NCBI GenBank assembly: GCA_030683005.1 | Contig: JAUXMY010000043.1 | Coordinates: forward strand, 82,535 to 146,534 | Length of the DNA stretch: 64,000 nt | Source: Caulobacter sp. | GTDB taxonomy: Bacteria; Pseudomonadota; Alphaproteobacteria; Caulobacterales; Caulobacteraceae | Reading direction: 5' to 3' | Shown: positions 1 through 8,474 of the stretch, one piece after another | How positions within the stretch are numbered: position 1 is the first letter of the stretch | How the letters are laid out: the number at the start of each line of letters is the position of its first letter | Made by a program: the position numbers and the translations under genes | Notes under the pieces: model-generated | Databases searched by the model: none | What the model was told of the DNA's origin: nothing | The model's input: only the letters and a program-made list of their open reading frames with translations

Positions 1-864
1 GAGGACTTCTGGTGTCAGGGCTACTCGGAGCCGCAGTCAGGGTCGGACCTGGCGACTCTGCAGATGAGCGCGGTGGACGATGGCGATCATTTCATCTGCA
101 ACGGCCACAAGCTGTGGACGACGCATGCTGCCCACGCCAACTGGATCTTCTGCCTGGTACGCACCGCCCGTGAGGACATCCCGCAGAAGGGCATCACCTT
201 CCTGCTGATCGACATGACCACGCCGGGCGTGGAGGTGACGCCGATCATCTCGCTGTCGGGCGAGCACATCCAGAACCACGTCTTCTTCACCGACGTCCGG
301 GTGCCCAAGGCCAATGCCGTCGGTCCGATCGGCCAGGGCTGGACCGTCGCCAAGCACCTGATGCAGTTCGAGCGAGGCGGCAGCGCCTATACGCCCGGAT
401 TCCGGGGCCGGATGGCGAAGATCGCCCATATCCTCGACGCCGAGTACGCCGACGGCGACCCCACCGGCGAGGGCCAGGCCCTGCGCCGACAGTTGGCCGA
501 CGCGGCCGTGCAGGTCGATGCGCTGGAGGCAGTGGAGCTTCGGGTGATGTCGGCGCTGTCGGTGGGCCAGGCGCCGGGTCCGGAGTCGTCGATGATGAAG
601 ACGGTCGGCACCGAGCTCAGCCAGCGCCTGACCGAGATCGCCCTGGCCGCCGCCGGCCGCTACGCCGCTGTCCATCAGCCGCACATGGTCTCTGCCGGCG
701 GCCCGACGCCGGGCTTCACGCCGCCGCGCTACAACGACGGGATCGGGCCGGAGTACAGCTGGACCGTCGCCCCCAAGTACCTCAACGACCGCGCCGGCTC
801 GATCTACGCCGGCACCAACGAGATCCAGCGCAACATCATGGCCAAGGCCGTGCTGGGGCTCTGA
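1..864 (+). CDS. Acyl-CoA dehydrogenase, 5'-truncated by the window edge
   Basis: The frame is open from base 1 and ends with TGA at 862-864, so the N-terminal part lies to the left of the window; 287 residues are visible. The stretch WCQGYSEPQSGSDLATL near the start is the FAD/substrate-binding signature of acyl-CoA dehydrogenases, and the C-terminus has IYAGTNEIQ. The enzyme should oxidise an acyl-CoA to the 2-enoyl-CoA, passing electrons to ETF. Alanine replaces the glutamate of the usual IYEGT catalytic motif, so the base must lie elsewhere, as in FadE-type or heteromeric members. It is 16 bp upstream of an aldehyde dehydrogenase gene on the same strand, probably one operon. The family is sure; the substrate is unknown. 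Confidence 0.93.
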   Translation, partial: EDFWCQGYSEPQSGSDLATLQMSAVDDGDHFICNGHKLWTTHAAHANWIFCLVRTAREDIPQKGITFLLIDMTTPGVEVTPIISLSGEHIQNHVFFTDVRVPKANAVGPIGQGWTVAKHLMQFERGGSAYTPGFRGRMAKIAHILDAEYADGDPTGEGQALRRQLADAAVQVDALEAVELRVMSALSVGQAPGPESSMMKTVGTELSQRLTEIALAAAGRYAAVHQPHMVSAGGPTPGFTPPRYNDGIGPEYSWTVAPKYLNDRAGSIYAGTNEIQRNIMAKAVLGL

Positions 865-880
865 GCAGGGAGAACGACCC

Positions 881-2299
881 ATGGACTTCGACACCGACTA
901 CAGCATGACCATCGGCGGCAAGGCCGTCGCCGGCGCCGGGACGTTCGACGTCCTCAACCCGGCCAACGAGCAGGTCATCGCCCAGGCGCCCGACTGTTCG
1001 AGGGAACAGCTGGACGAAGCCGTCGCCGCCGCCCGCGCCGCCTTTCCGGCCTGGTCGGCGACGCCGATCGCCGAGCGCCGCAAGGCCGTGCTGGCTCTGG
1101 CCGGCGCCATCGCCGCCAATGCCGAGGGGCTCAAGCGCCTGCTGACCCGGGAGCAGGGCAAGCCGCACGCGGACGCCATGAATGACGTGCTCGGCGGCGC
1201 CGGCTGGCTGCAGGGAGCCTCGACGCTGGACCTGCCGGAGACGGTCAACGAGGACACCGACGTCCGCCGCAGCATCACCCGCCACGTGCCGATCGGGGTG
1301 GTCGGGGCCATCGCACCTTGGAACTTCCCGGTGATCCTGGCCATGTTCAAGGTCGCTCCGGCGCTGATGGCCGGCAACACCATCGTGCTGAAGCCGTCGC
1401 CGTTCACCCCGCTGACCACCCTCAAGATCGGCGAGCTGGCGCGGGAGATCCTGCCGCCGGGCGTGCTGAACGTGGTGTCGGGCGGGGACAGCCTCGGGCC
1501 CTGGATGACCAGCCACCCCGGCATCGACAAGATCAGCTTCACCGGCTCGACCCAGACCGGCCGCAAGGTCATGGCCAGCGCCGCCGACAGCCTCAAGCGC
1601 ATCACCCTGGAGCTGGGCGGCAACGACGCGGCCATCGTCATGCCGGACGTCGACGTCGAGAAGGTCGCCGAGCAGCTGTTCTGGGCCGCCTTCCGCAACA
1701 CCGGCCAGATCTGCATCGCCAGCAAGCGGATGTACGTCCACAAGGACATCTACGAGCCGCTGAAGAAGGCCATCGCCGACTACGCCGCGACCGTGAAGAT
1801 GGGCGACGGCGCCGAGCAGGGAACCCAGCTGGGTCCGATCCAGAACAAGCAGCAGTACCAGCGCGTGCTGGAGCTGATCGCCGATGCCAAGGCCAACGGC
1901 TATCCGTTCCTGATCGGTGGCGAGGCCTCGACCGCGCCGGGCTACTTCGTGCCGATCACCATCCTGGACAACCCGCCGGAGAACGCCCGGATCGTCCAGG
2001 AGGAGCAGTTCGGCCCCGTCCTGCCGCTGCTCAAGGTCGACAGCATCGAGGAAGCGCTCGAACGGGCCAACGCCAGCGAGTACGGCCTGGGCGGTTCGGT
2101 CTGGTCGTCGGACATCGACGCGGCGCTGGCGGTCGGCGAGCGGCTGCAGACCGGCACGGTGTGGATCAATGAAACCCAGCACCTCAGCCCGCTGGTCAGC
2201 TTCGCCGGCCACAAGCAGTCAGGCCTGGGCGTCGAGAACGGCATCGACGGCCTGCTCGAGTACACGAACACCCAGACCATCGTGGTCCGGAAAGGCTGA
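881..2299 (+). CDS. Aldehyde dehydrogenase family protein (NAD(P)+-dependent)
   Basis: A complete 472-residue member of the ALDH superfamily, which oxidises an aldehyde to the carboxylic acid with NAD(P)+. Visible signatures are the cofactor-loop motif FTGSTQTGR, the general base Glu244 in LELGGN and the nucleophile Cys278 in GQICIAS. The Glu-Cys spacing of 34 residues is the family norm. Start ATG at 881 follows an AGGGAGA ribosome site. It lies between acyl-CoA dehydrogenase genes, so it may feed an aldehyde made from an alcohol or by a monooxygenase into acid and then CoA-ester metabolism; a P450 about 9 kb away could be the upstream step, but that link is inference. The exact substrate cannot be read from sequence. 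Confidence 0.93.
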   Translation: MDFDTDYSMTIGGKAVAGAGTFDVLNPANEQVIAQAPDCSREQLDEAVAAARAAFPAWSATPIAERRKAVLALAGAIAANAEGLKRLLTREQGKPHADAMNDVLGGAGWLQGASTLDLPETVNEDTDVRRSITRHVPIGVVGAIAPWNFPVILAMFKVAPALMAGNTIVLKPSPFTPLTTLKIGELAREILPPGVLNVVSGGDSLGPWMTSHPGIDKISFTGSTQTGRKVMASAADSLKRITLELGGNDAAIVMPDVDVEKVAEQLFWAAFRNTGQICIASKRMYVHKDIYEPLKKAIADYAATVKMGDGAEQGTQLGPIQNKQQYQRVLELIADAKANGYPFLIGGEASTAPGYFVPITILDNPPENARIVQEEQFGPVLPLLKVDSIEEALERANASEYGLGGSVWSSDIDAALAVGERLQTGTVWINETQHLSPLVSFAGHKQSGLGVENGIDGLLEYTNTQTIVVRKG

Positions 2300-2396
2300 C
2301 GCGTTCGGTCGCGGCGGGTTCCTCCTGGAATCCGCCGCGCCCCCTTGCCTTGAGGCCCGTCTCCCTGTCATCCCTTGGGTCGGGCAGGAGACAACA

Positions 2397-3509
2397 ATGA
2401 TCACGTTCGAGCTCAACGAAGAGCAGTCGATGATCCGCGAGGCGCTGCAGGGCTTCGCGGCCGAGGTGCTGGCGCCGGGCGCGCGGGCTATCGACGAGGC
2501 CGGCGAGATGCCGGCGACCATCATCCAGCAGGGCTGGGACTTCGGCCTGATCGCCGCGGCGATCCCGGAAGCCTACGGCGGGGGCGGCGGCGACCGCTCC
2601 TGCATGACCAACGCCGTGGCGCTGGAAGCGCTGGGCGGCGGCTGCGCCAGCCAGGCGGCGGCGATCATGGCGCCGGGCCAGTTCGTCAGCGCCCTGATCG
2701 ACTTCGGAACCGAGGAGCAGAAGGCCGAGCACCTGCCGCGCTTTGCGGGCGCCACGCCGGTCGCCGCCAGCCTGGCGGTGCAGGAGAGCCAGTTCGGCTT
2801 CGCCGCCGAGGCCCAGCGCACGACCGCGACCCGCAAGGGCAACGGCTTCGTCCTGAATGGCGAGAAGCGGCTTGTCCCTCTGGGAGACCGCGCCGACAGC
2901 TTCCTCGTCCTGGCGCGCGACGAGGGCGGTGCGGGCCTGGGTGCGGTGCAGGCCTATATCGTTCCGCGCGAAACCGCCGGCCTGTCTGTCGAGACGGAGA
3001 ACGGCACCCAGGGTCTCAAACCCCTGCCGAAGGGCAAGCTCACGCTCGACAATGTCGAACTGCCCGGTTCGGCGCGGCTCGGCGGCGACGCCGGCATTGA
3101 TGCGGCCCGTCTGATCAGCCAGGCCCGTGTCGGCGCCGCGGCGGTGGCTGTCGGATTGTGCCGCCAGGCGACGGACTTCGCCATTCCCTACGCCAAGGAG
3201 CGGGTCGCGTTCGGCGAGCCGATCGGCAAGAAGCAGTCGATCGCCTTCATGCTGGCCGACATGCATATCGAGTGCGAGACGATGCGCTGGATGGTCTGGA
3301 AGGCCGCCAGCCTGCTGGAGCACAACGATCCGGGCGCCGTGAAGGCGTCGGTGCTGGCCCAGGACTATGTGCGTCGCAAGGCGGTGAAGATCGCCGATGA
3401 CGCGCTGCAGATCTTCGGCGGCCACGGCTTCATCCGCGATCTGCCGCTGGAGATGTGGCTTCGCAACGCGCGCACGCTGACCGTCCTCGACGGTCCGGTT
3501 TCGGTCTAG
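2397..3509 (+). CDS. Acyl-CoA dehydrogenase (partner-type subunit)
   Basis: A 370-residue acyl-CoA dehydrogenase. I start it at ATG 2397 because a GGGCAGGAG ribosome site precedes it and the product then begins with the typical N-terminal helix (ITFELNEEQSMIREAL); an in-frame extension upstream into the preceding gene is not credible. The C-terminus ends NARTLTVLDGPVSV, with no glutamate at the IYEGT position. It sits 12 bp before a second acyl-CoA dehydrogenase that does have this motif. That pairing resembles the alpha2-beta2 heteromeric dehydrogenases of steroid and branched-acid degradation, in which one partner is catalytically incomplete. Family membership is sure; heteromer formation is inference. 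Confidence 0.92.
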   Translation: MITFELNEEQSMIREALQGFAAEVLAPGARAIDEAGEMPATIIQQGWDFGLIAAAIPEAYGGGGGDRSCMTNAVALEALGGGCASQAAAIMAPGQFVSALIDFGTEEQKAEHLPRFAGATPVAASLAVQESQFGFAAEAQRTTATRKGNGFVLNGEKRLVPLGDRADSFLVLARDEGGAGLGAVQAYIVPRETAGLSVETENGTQGLKPLPKGKLTLDNVELPGSARLGGDAGIDAARLISQARVGAAAVAVGLCRQATDFAIPYAKERVAFGEPIGKKQSIAFMLADMHIECETMRWMVWKAASLLEHNDPGAVKASVLAQDYVRRKAVKIADDALQIFGGHGFIRDLPLEMWLRNARTLTVLDGPVSV

Positions 3510-3521
3510 GGAGCCCCGATC

Positions 3522-4715
3522 ATGGCTGACTTCCGTCTCTCCGCCATCGACCAGCAGATCCTCGACAAGGTGGTCGAGGTCGGCGAGTCCACCTCACGGC
3601 ACACCCGCTACTACGAGGACCACGAACACGAGACCCCGCCGACGCGGCTGGAGGGCGAGCGCGGCTTCGAGGAGGTCTTCCCGCTCTTTGGCCAGCGCCA
3701 GCCCGGCGACACGCCGATGATGACCTTCATGATGGCGGTCAGCATCGCGCGGGGCTCGACCACGGGCGTGACCCGTGGTCTGGGCCTCGCCATGCCCGCC
3801 GGCCGCGCCAGCGGTCTGGGCAACGCCGCCCTGCAGTCGGCGGGCACGCCCGAGCAGAAGGCCAAGTGGGGCGACCTGTTCCTCGCCATGTCGATCACCG
3901 AACCGAACGTCGGCTCCGACACCAAGGCCATCCAGGCGACGGCCCGGCTCGACGGCGACGAATGGGTGATCAACGGCGACAAGATCTTCGTCACCGACGG
4001 GGTCAAGTGCGACGGCGCCATCGTCTGGGCGACCATCGACAAGTCGGCGGGCCGGGCCGGCATCAAGTCGTTCCTGGTCCTGAAGGGCGCGCCCGGCTTC
4101 GAACTGGTCCGTCAGGAGAAGAAGCTCGGCATCCGCTCCTCGGACACCGCCGCCTACAGCTTCCGCGACTGCCGCGTCCCGCGCGACGCCCTGCTGGGCG
4201 GCGACGAGACCGTGCCCAAGGACGGCGGCTCGGCCGGCTACAAGGGGGTGATGAAGACCTTCAACATGACCCGCCCGGCCGTGGCTTCGGGGGGCGTGGC
4301 CAAGGCCAAGGGCGCGTTCGACTTCGCCAGGGCCGCTCTGGCGGAGGAGGGGGTCGAGGTCGACTGGACCCGCAGCTACAACCAGCGCAGCGCGCCGGAG
4401 CAGCGACTGATCGAGATGGAGGCCGACACCGAGGCGGCGACCCTGTCAGTGCTGCACGCCGCCTGGCTGAACGACGTACGCAAGCCCAACAACCTTGAAA
4501 GCTCGGTCTGCAAGGCCAAGGGCGGCGAGGTCTGCCGGACCATCCCGCAGGCGGCCATGGAGCTGCTCGGCGGCATGTCGGTCAGCCACGACCACCTGGT
4601 CGAGAAGTTCCTGCGCGACGGCCGGATCAGCGACATCTACGAGGGCACCGGCCAGATTCAGCGCCTGATCATCGCCCGCGAGATTCTTGGGTACTCGTCC
4701 GAAGAGCTCACCTGA
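3522..4715 (+). CDS. Acyl-CoA dehydrogenase with canonical catalytic glutamate
   Basis: A 397-residue acyl-CoA dehydrogenase of normal family length. It has the N-domain/FAD motif SITEPNVGSDT, the beta-domain WVINGDKIFVTDG and, near the C-terminus, DIYEGTGQIQ, which carries the catalytic glutamate of the MCAD/SCAD type. Of the five acyl-CoA dehydrogenases here it is the only one with that motif. It follows the preceding dehydrogenase by 12 bp, consistent with co-translation and possibly one heteromeric enzyme. Its last 8 bp overlap the end of the convergent MFS gene. It would supply electrons to ETF and enoyl-CoA to beta-oxidation. Confidence 0.95.
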   Translation: MADFRLSAIDQQILDKVVEVGESTSRHTRYYEDHEHETPPTRLEGERGFEEVFPLFGQRQPGDTPMMTFMMAVSIARGSTTGVTRGLGLAMPAGRASGLGNAALQSAGTPEQKAKWGDLFLAMSITEPNVGSDTKAIQATARLDGDEWVINGDKIFVTDGVKCDGAIVWATIDKSAGRAGIKSFLVLKGAPGFELVRQEKKLGIRSSDTAAYSFRDCRVPRDALLGGDETVPKDGGSAGYKGVMKTFNMTRPAVASGGVAKAKGAFDFARAALAEEGVEVDWTRSYNQRSAPEQRLIEMEADTEAATLSVLHAAWLNDVRKPNNLESSVCKAKGGEVCRTIPQAAMELLGGMSVSHDHLVEKFLRDGRISDIYEGTGQIQRLIIAREILGYSSEELT

Positions 4716-6030
4716 CAGCGCGGCGGCGCGGATCCTTGATCACGGTCAGGGTCAGCAGCGCCGCCGCCAGCAGGCCCAACGAGGCGCCGAAGACGACGTT
4801 GTAGCCGAGCAGGTCGGCGACGGCGCCGCCGATGAGCGGCCCGATCGTGGCGGTGACGCCCTCGGCCGTCGCGGAGATGCCGATCCGCATCGACAGGTCA
4901 TCGCGGTGGCCGAACTCCAGGATCATGGTGTTGGCCGCCATCATGTAGCCGGCCAGGGCCGCGCCGAGTCCGAAGAATGCCAGGAACACCGCCCAGGGCG
5001 CGCTCATGGTGAGCAACAGCAGCGTCGAGGCGATCCAGGCCGTGATCGACAGGACCAGCACGACCCGGAAGCCTGACCGGTCGCCCAGGTAGCCCCAGAC
5101 GATGTTGGAGACGGTGTCGGCGCCCAGGTAGGCGAGCGTGAGCAGACCCAGCGTCGCGCCGTCCAGGTGCATCGTGACGCCGACATGCAGGATGTAGAAG
5201 GGCGTGGCGATCCGGGCCGAGGTGGCCAGCATCTGCATGATCAGGAACCACCGATAATCCGGGTTGGCGGCGATCAACCCGGGGATGTCGCGCATCCGGT
5301 CGCGAAACCTGACGGGTTCGCGGATGGTCGGCGGGACCGGCTCTCGGATCTGGTGCTGCAGGAACCACAGGCCGGCGCTGGTCAGGAAGAAGGCCAGGAT
5401 GAAGGTGGTGGCGTAGCCGTTGCCCAGCACGTTCTGGCCGATCAGGTATTTGCCCGAGAGGTAGGCCAGGATCGCCGCGATCAGCCCGCCGACCGCATTG
5501 CGCCAGGCCTGCAGCCGCCCGCGCAGGCTGATCGGGATGACTCGCGACATCAGCAGGGTGAAGGCTACCCGCTGGGCGCCCATGAAAACGCCGAACAGGA
5601 AGACGAACATCAGAAGCGTCAGGACCTGGGCCTGGTCGCGCAGGAACCAGCCCGTCAACGCCATGCCCAGGATGGCCAGCCGACCCAGGCTGCCCAGAAC
5701 AATGGCCATCGGCATGATCTTCGGGCGGTGTTCGATGGCGGCGCCGGCGACCAGCGGCGAGATGATCCCGCCCATCTGCTGCAGCGCCAGACCTAGCCCG
5801 ACAACGGTGTTCGAGCCTGACACCAGATGCAGGTAGGCGGGCATGAAGGTCGGGGCGTTGATCAGGCGAAAGCCCGTCATGCCCAGCATGCCGTGCACGA
5901 AGTTGCCGATGTAGTTCCGGCGCAGGTTGGCCCAGATGAAGGTCTCGTAGGCGGCCTCGCGGGTTGCCAGATCGTCGGGCGCGGACGCGCCGGCGGGGTC
6001 CGCCGCGTCCGCCTTGGCCGGCTCATCCAT
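4708..6030 (-). CDS. Major facilitator superfamily transporter
   Basis: A 440-residue polytopic protein with about twelve hydrophobic segments and a charged N-terminus of about 35 residues, as in MFS permeases. The loop LGDRSGFR between segments in the C-terminal half matches the MFS motif-A position. It is probably the last gene of an operon reading right to left: acyl-CoA ligase, two acyl-CoA dehydrogenases, then this gene 39 bp after the second dehydrogenase. That context suggests uptake or efflux of the acid that the ligase activates, which is inference. The 3' end overlaps the convergent dehydrogenase by 8 bp. Confidence 0.88.
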   Translation of the reverse strand: MDEPAKADAADPAGASAPDDLATREAAYETFIWANLRRNYIGNFVHGMLGMTGFRLINAPTFMPAYLHLVSGSNTVVGLGLALQQMGGIISPLVAGAAIEHRPKIMPMAIVLGSLGRLAILGMALTGWFLRDQAQVLTLLMFVFLFGVFMGAQRVAFTLLMSRVIPISLRGRLQAWRNAVGGLIAAILAYLSGKYLIGQNVLGNGYATTFILAFFLTSAGLWFLQHQIREPVPPTIREPVRFRDRMRDIPGLIAANPDYRWFLIMQMLATSARIATPFYILHVGVTMHLDGATLGLLTLAYLGADTVSNIVWGYLGDRSGFRVVLVLSITAWIASTLLLLTMSAPWAVFLAFFGLGAALAGYMMAANTMILEFGHRDDLSMRIGISATAEGVTATIGPLIGGAVADLLGYNVVFGASLGLLAAALLTLTVIKDPRRRAVR

Positions 6031-6069
6031 GGCCGGCTGAACTCCGCACGCTACTGAAGGGGTTGTGGG

Positions 6070-7206
6070 TCAATAGCCCTGCATCCTGCCCCAGCGGTCG
6101 CGGTGCCAGGCCGTCGAGCCGAACAGGGTCTCCACCGCCCGGGCCCGCTTGAGATAGAGGCCGGCGTCATGCGCGTCGGTCATGCCGATGCCGCCATGCA
6201 TCTGGACCATCTCGCGGGAGATCAGGTTCAGGGTGTCGCCGGCCACGGCCTTGGCCAGCGCCGCCTGCTGGGCCAGATCGTCGGCGTCCTGGTCAATGGC
6301 GGAAAGCGCCGCCTCGACGCAGGAGCGGGCCAGCTCCAGCTCGCTGAACATCTTCGCGGCCCGGTGTTGCAAGGCCTGGAAGCTGCCGATGGTCTGGCCG
6401 AACTGCACGCGGGTCTTGAGGTAGTCGAGCGTGGTGTCGAAGGCCTGCGCCGCCATGCCCAGCATCTCGGCAGAGACGGCGATGCGGGCGACATCGAGCG
6501 TGCGTTCCAGCAGGGCATAGCCCTCGCCGACAGCGCCCAGAACGGCGTCGGCGCCGACCTCCACGCCGTCAAAGGTCAGGGCCGCATAGTCGCGGCTGTC
6601 GGCCAGATGGCGCGGCGACCGGGCCAGGCCCTTGGCGTCGGCAGGCACGAGGAACACCGTGATCCCGGCTTCATCCCCGGGCGAACCGGCGGTGCGGGCC
6701 GCCACGATGTAGACCGTCGCCGCCATACCCTCGGCCACGAAGGCCTTGGCGCCGGACAGGCGATAGCCCCCGGCTGTCGCCTCCGCCTTCAGCGCGGTCC
6801 GCACCGGATCATGGCGCGGCCCTTCGTCCACCGCCAAGACGGCGACCGCCTCGCCGGCGGCGATGGCAGGGAGCCAGGCCGCCTGCTGCGCTTCCGCTCC
6901 GGCGCGCACGAGGGCGCTCGCGGCGGCCATCGACGACACCGCCAGCGGCGAGGCGGCCAGGGTGCGGCCCAGCTCCTCGAGCACCAGGCCCAGGCTGAGG
7001 TAGCCAAACTCGGAGCCGCCGTGGGCTTCCGGGATCACGACCCCGGCCCAGCCCATGGCGGCCATGTCGGCGAAGGCCTCCGGCGCGTAGCCGAGCAGGC
7101 TGCCGCTGTCCCGCGCCTTGCGCAGCGCGCCGACGGGCGCCTTCTCCTGCACCCACGCCCTGGCGGCGTCGCGCAGCATCGTTTGTTCTTCGGTCAGAAC
7201 GGCCAT
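6070..7206 (-). CDS. Acyl-CoA dehydrogenase (second subunit of a pair)
   Basis: A 378-residue acyl-CoA dehydrogenase family protein starting MAVLTEEQTMLRDAARAWV. Its C-terminal motif is ETLFGSTAWHR rather than IYEGTxxIQ. This LFG-x-WHR ending is what I recall in the smaller partner of heteromeric acyl-CoA dehydrogenases from sterol and bile-acid degradation. The upstream gene, 12 bp away, encodes another dehydrogenase of the IYGG...EIQ type, so the two probably form one alpha2-beta2 enzyme. The role is alpha-beta desaturation of a CoA-activated acid, possibly a bulky ring-bearing or branched one. Substrate and assembly are inference. Confidence 0.92.
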   Translation of the reverse strand: MAVLTEEQTMLRDAARAWVQEKAPVGALRKARDSGSLLGYAPEAFADMAAMGWAGVVIPEAHGGSEFGYLSLGLVLEELGRTLAASPLAVSSMAAASALVRAGAEAQQAAWLPAIAAGEAVAVLAVDEGPRHDPVRTALKAEATAGGYRLSGAKAFVAEGMAATVYIVAARTAGSPGDEAGITVFLVPADAKGLARSPRHLADSRDYAALTFDGVEVGADAVLGAVGEGYALLERTLDVARIAVSAEMLGMAAQAFDTTLDYLKTRVQFGQTIGSFQALQHRAAKMFSELELARSCVEAALSAIDQDADDLAQQAALAKAVAGDTLNLISREMVQMHGGIGMTDAHDAGLYLKRARAVETLFGSTAWHRDRWGRMQGY

Positions 7207-7218
7207 GACGCGCGCTCC

Positions 7219-8418
7219 CTACTGGTGATCAAGAAGGCCAAGGATACGCTTGGCGATGATGTTGTTCTGGATCTCGGCGGAGCCGCCGTAGATCGTGGTG
7301 GCCTTGCCGCCCAGCCAGTTGCGGGTCTGCTCCAGCTCCTTGTCGGTGAAGCCTTCGCCCTCCCAGCCCAGGCCCTGGGCGCCCATGATCTCGACCGCCA
7401 GCTCGGCCCGCTCCTGGCCGACCTTGGAGCCGACGTTCTTCATGATCGAGGTGGCGTTCGACGGTCCGCCGCCGCCCTTGGCCTCGGCCTGGGCGCGCAT
7501 CAGGGTCAGCATGAAGGCCTTGGCCTCCATCTGGTGGCGGATGATCCGCGATCGCAGGTCCGGATCGGCGATGCGGCCGCTCTCGTCGACGCCGACATAG
7601 GTCTTCGCCAGCTTGTCGAGCGGGGTCCCCGCCGCGAAACGCCCGGCCGACCCGCCGCCGCCCGACAGGCTGTTTCGTTCATGCTGGAGCAGGCGCTTGC
7701 CGATGGTCCAGCCGCCGTTCAGCGGGCCGACCAGGTTCTCCTTGGGCACCTTCACGTCGGTCAGGAAGGTTTCGCAGAAGGGCGAGACGCCGCTGATCAG
7801 CTTGATCGGCCGCACCTCGACGCCTGGCGTCTTCATGTCGAACAGCACGAAGGAGATGCCCTCATGCTTGGTGGTGAAATCGGTTCGCACCAGGCAGAAG
7901 CACCAGTCGGCGTACTGGGCGCCGGAGGTCCAGACCTTCTGGCCGTTGACCAAGAAGTGGTCGCCCATGTCATCGGCCCGGGTCTGCAGCGCGGCCAGGT
8001 CAGAGCCGGCGCCCGGCTCGGAGTAGCCCTGGCACCAGCGGATCTCGCCCCGGCAGATCGGCGGGATGTGCCGCTGCTTCTGTTCCTCGCTGCCGTACTC
8101 CAGCAGGGTCGGGCCGAACATCATGATGCCCATGCCGCCGATCGGGTTGCGGGCGCCGATCCGGTTCATTTCCTGCTGCAGGATGCGCGCCTGCGCCGGG
8201 GTCAGGCCGCCGCCGCCGTATTCCTTCGGCCAGGTCGGGGTGCCCCAGCCCTTCTCGCCCACCCGCTGCTTCCAGAGCAGGGCGTCGCCCTCGACCGGTC
8301 CGGTGGCGTTGATCATCGCCACCTCCACCCCGACGAGGGATGTCGGGAAGTTGGCGGTCAGCCAGTCCCGCGCCTCCGCGCGGAAGGCTTCCGCATCCGT
8401 ACTGCCAAAATCGGCCAT
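7219..8418 (-). CDS. Acyl-CoA dehydrogenase (first subunit of a pair)
   Basis: A 399-residue protein when started at ATG 8418, which is preceded by AGGAGCAGAG; a longer in-frame reading to 8697 would run into the ligase gene and lacks family similarity. It has WCQGYSEPGAGSDLAAL, the dehydrogenase FAD-binding signature, and a C-terminal IYGGSAEIQ where glycine replaces the usual catalytic glutamate. It lies 56 bp downstream of the acyl-CoA ligase and 12 bp upstream of a second dehydrogenase, so ligase and dehydrogenase pair are likely one transcript. Product and partner should act directly after CoA activation. Confidence 0.94.
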   Translation of the reverse strand: MADFGSTDAEAFRAEARDWLTANFPTSLVGVEVAMINATGPVEGDALLWKQRVGEKGWGTPTWPKEYGGGGLTPAQARILQQEMNRIGARNPIGGMGIMMFGPTLLEYGSEEQKQRHIPPICRGEIRWCQGYSEPGAGSDLAALQTRADDMGDHFLVNGQKVWTSGAQYADWCFCLVRTDFTTKHEGISFVLFDMKTPGVEVRPIKLISGVSPFCETFLTDVKVPKENLVGPLNGGWTIGKRLLQHERNSLSGGGGSAGRFAAGTPLDKLAKTYVGVDESGRIADPDLRSRIIRHQMEAKAFMLTLMRAQAEAKGGGGPSNATSIMKNVGSKVGQERAELAVEIMGAQGLGWEGEGFTDKELEQTRNWLGGKATTIYGGSAEIQNNIIAKRILGLLDHQ

Positions 8419-8474
8419 GTCTCTGCTCCTGGACGTTCGTCTTGTTCTGTGTGGCAAGGCCGTCGCCGGCCGGG

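Noticed and set aside
1917..2396. Upstream extension of the dehydrogenase that begins at 2397
   Set aside because: It runs inside the aldehyde dehydrogenase gene in another frame and is basic and motif-free; ATG 2397 has a good ribosome site.
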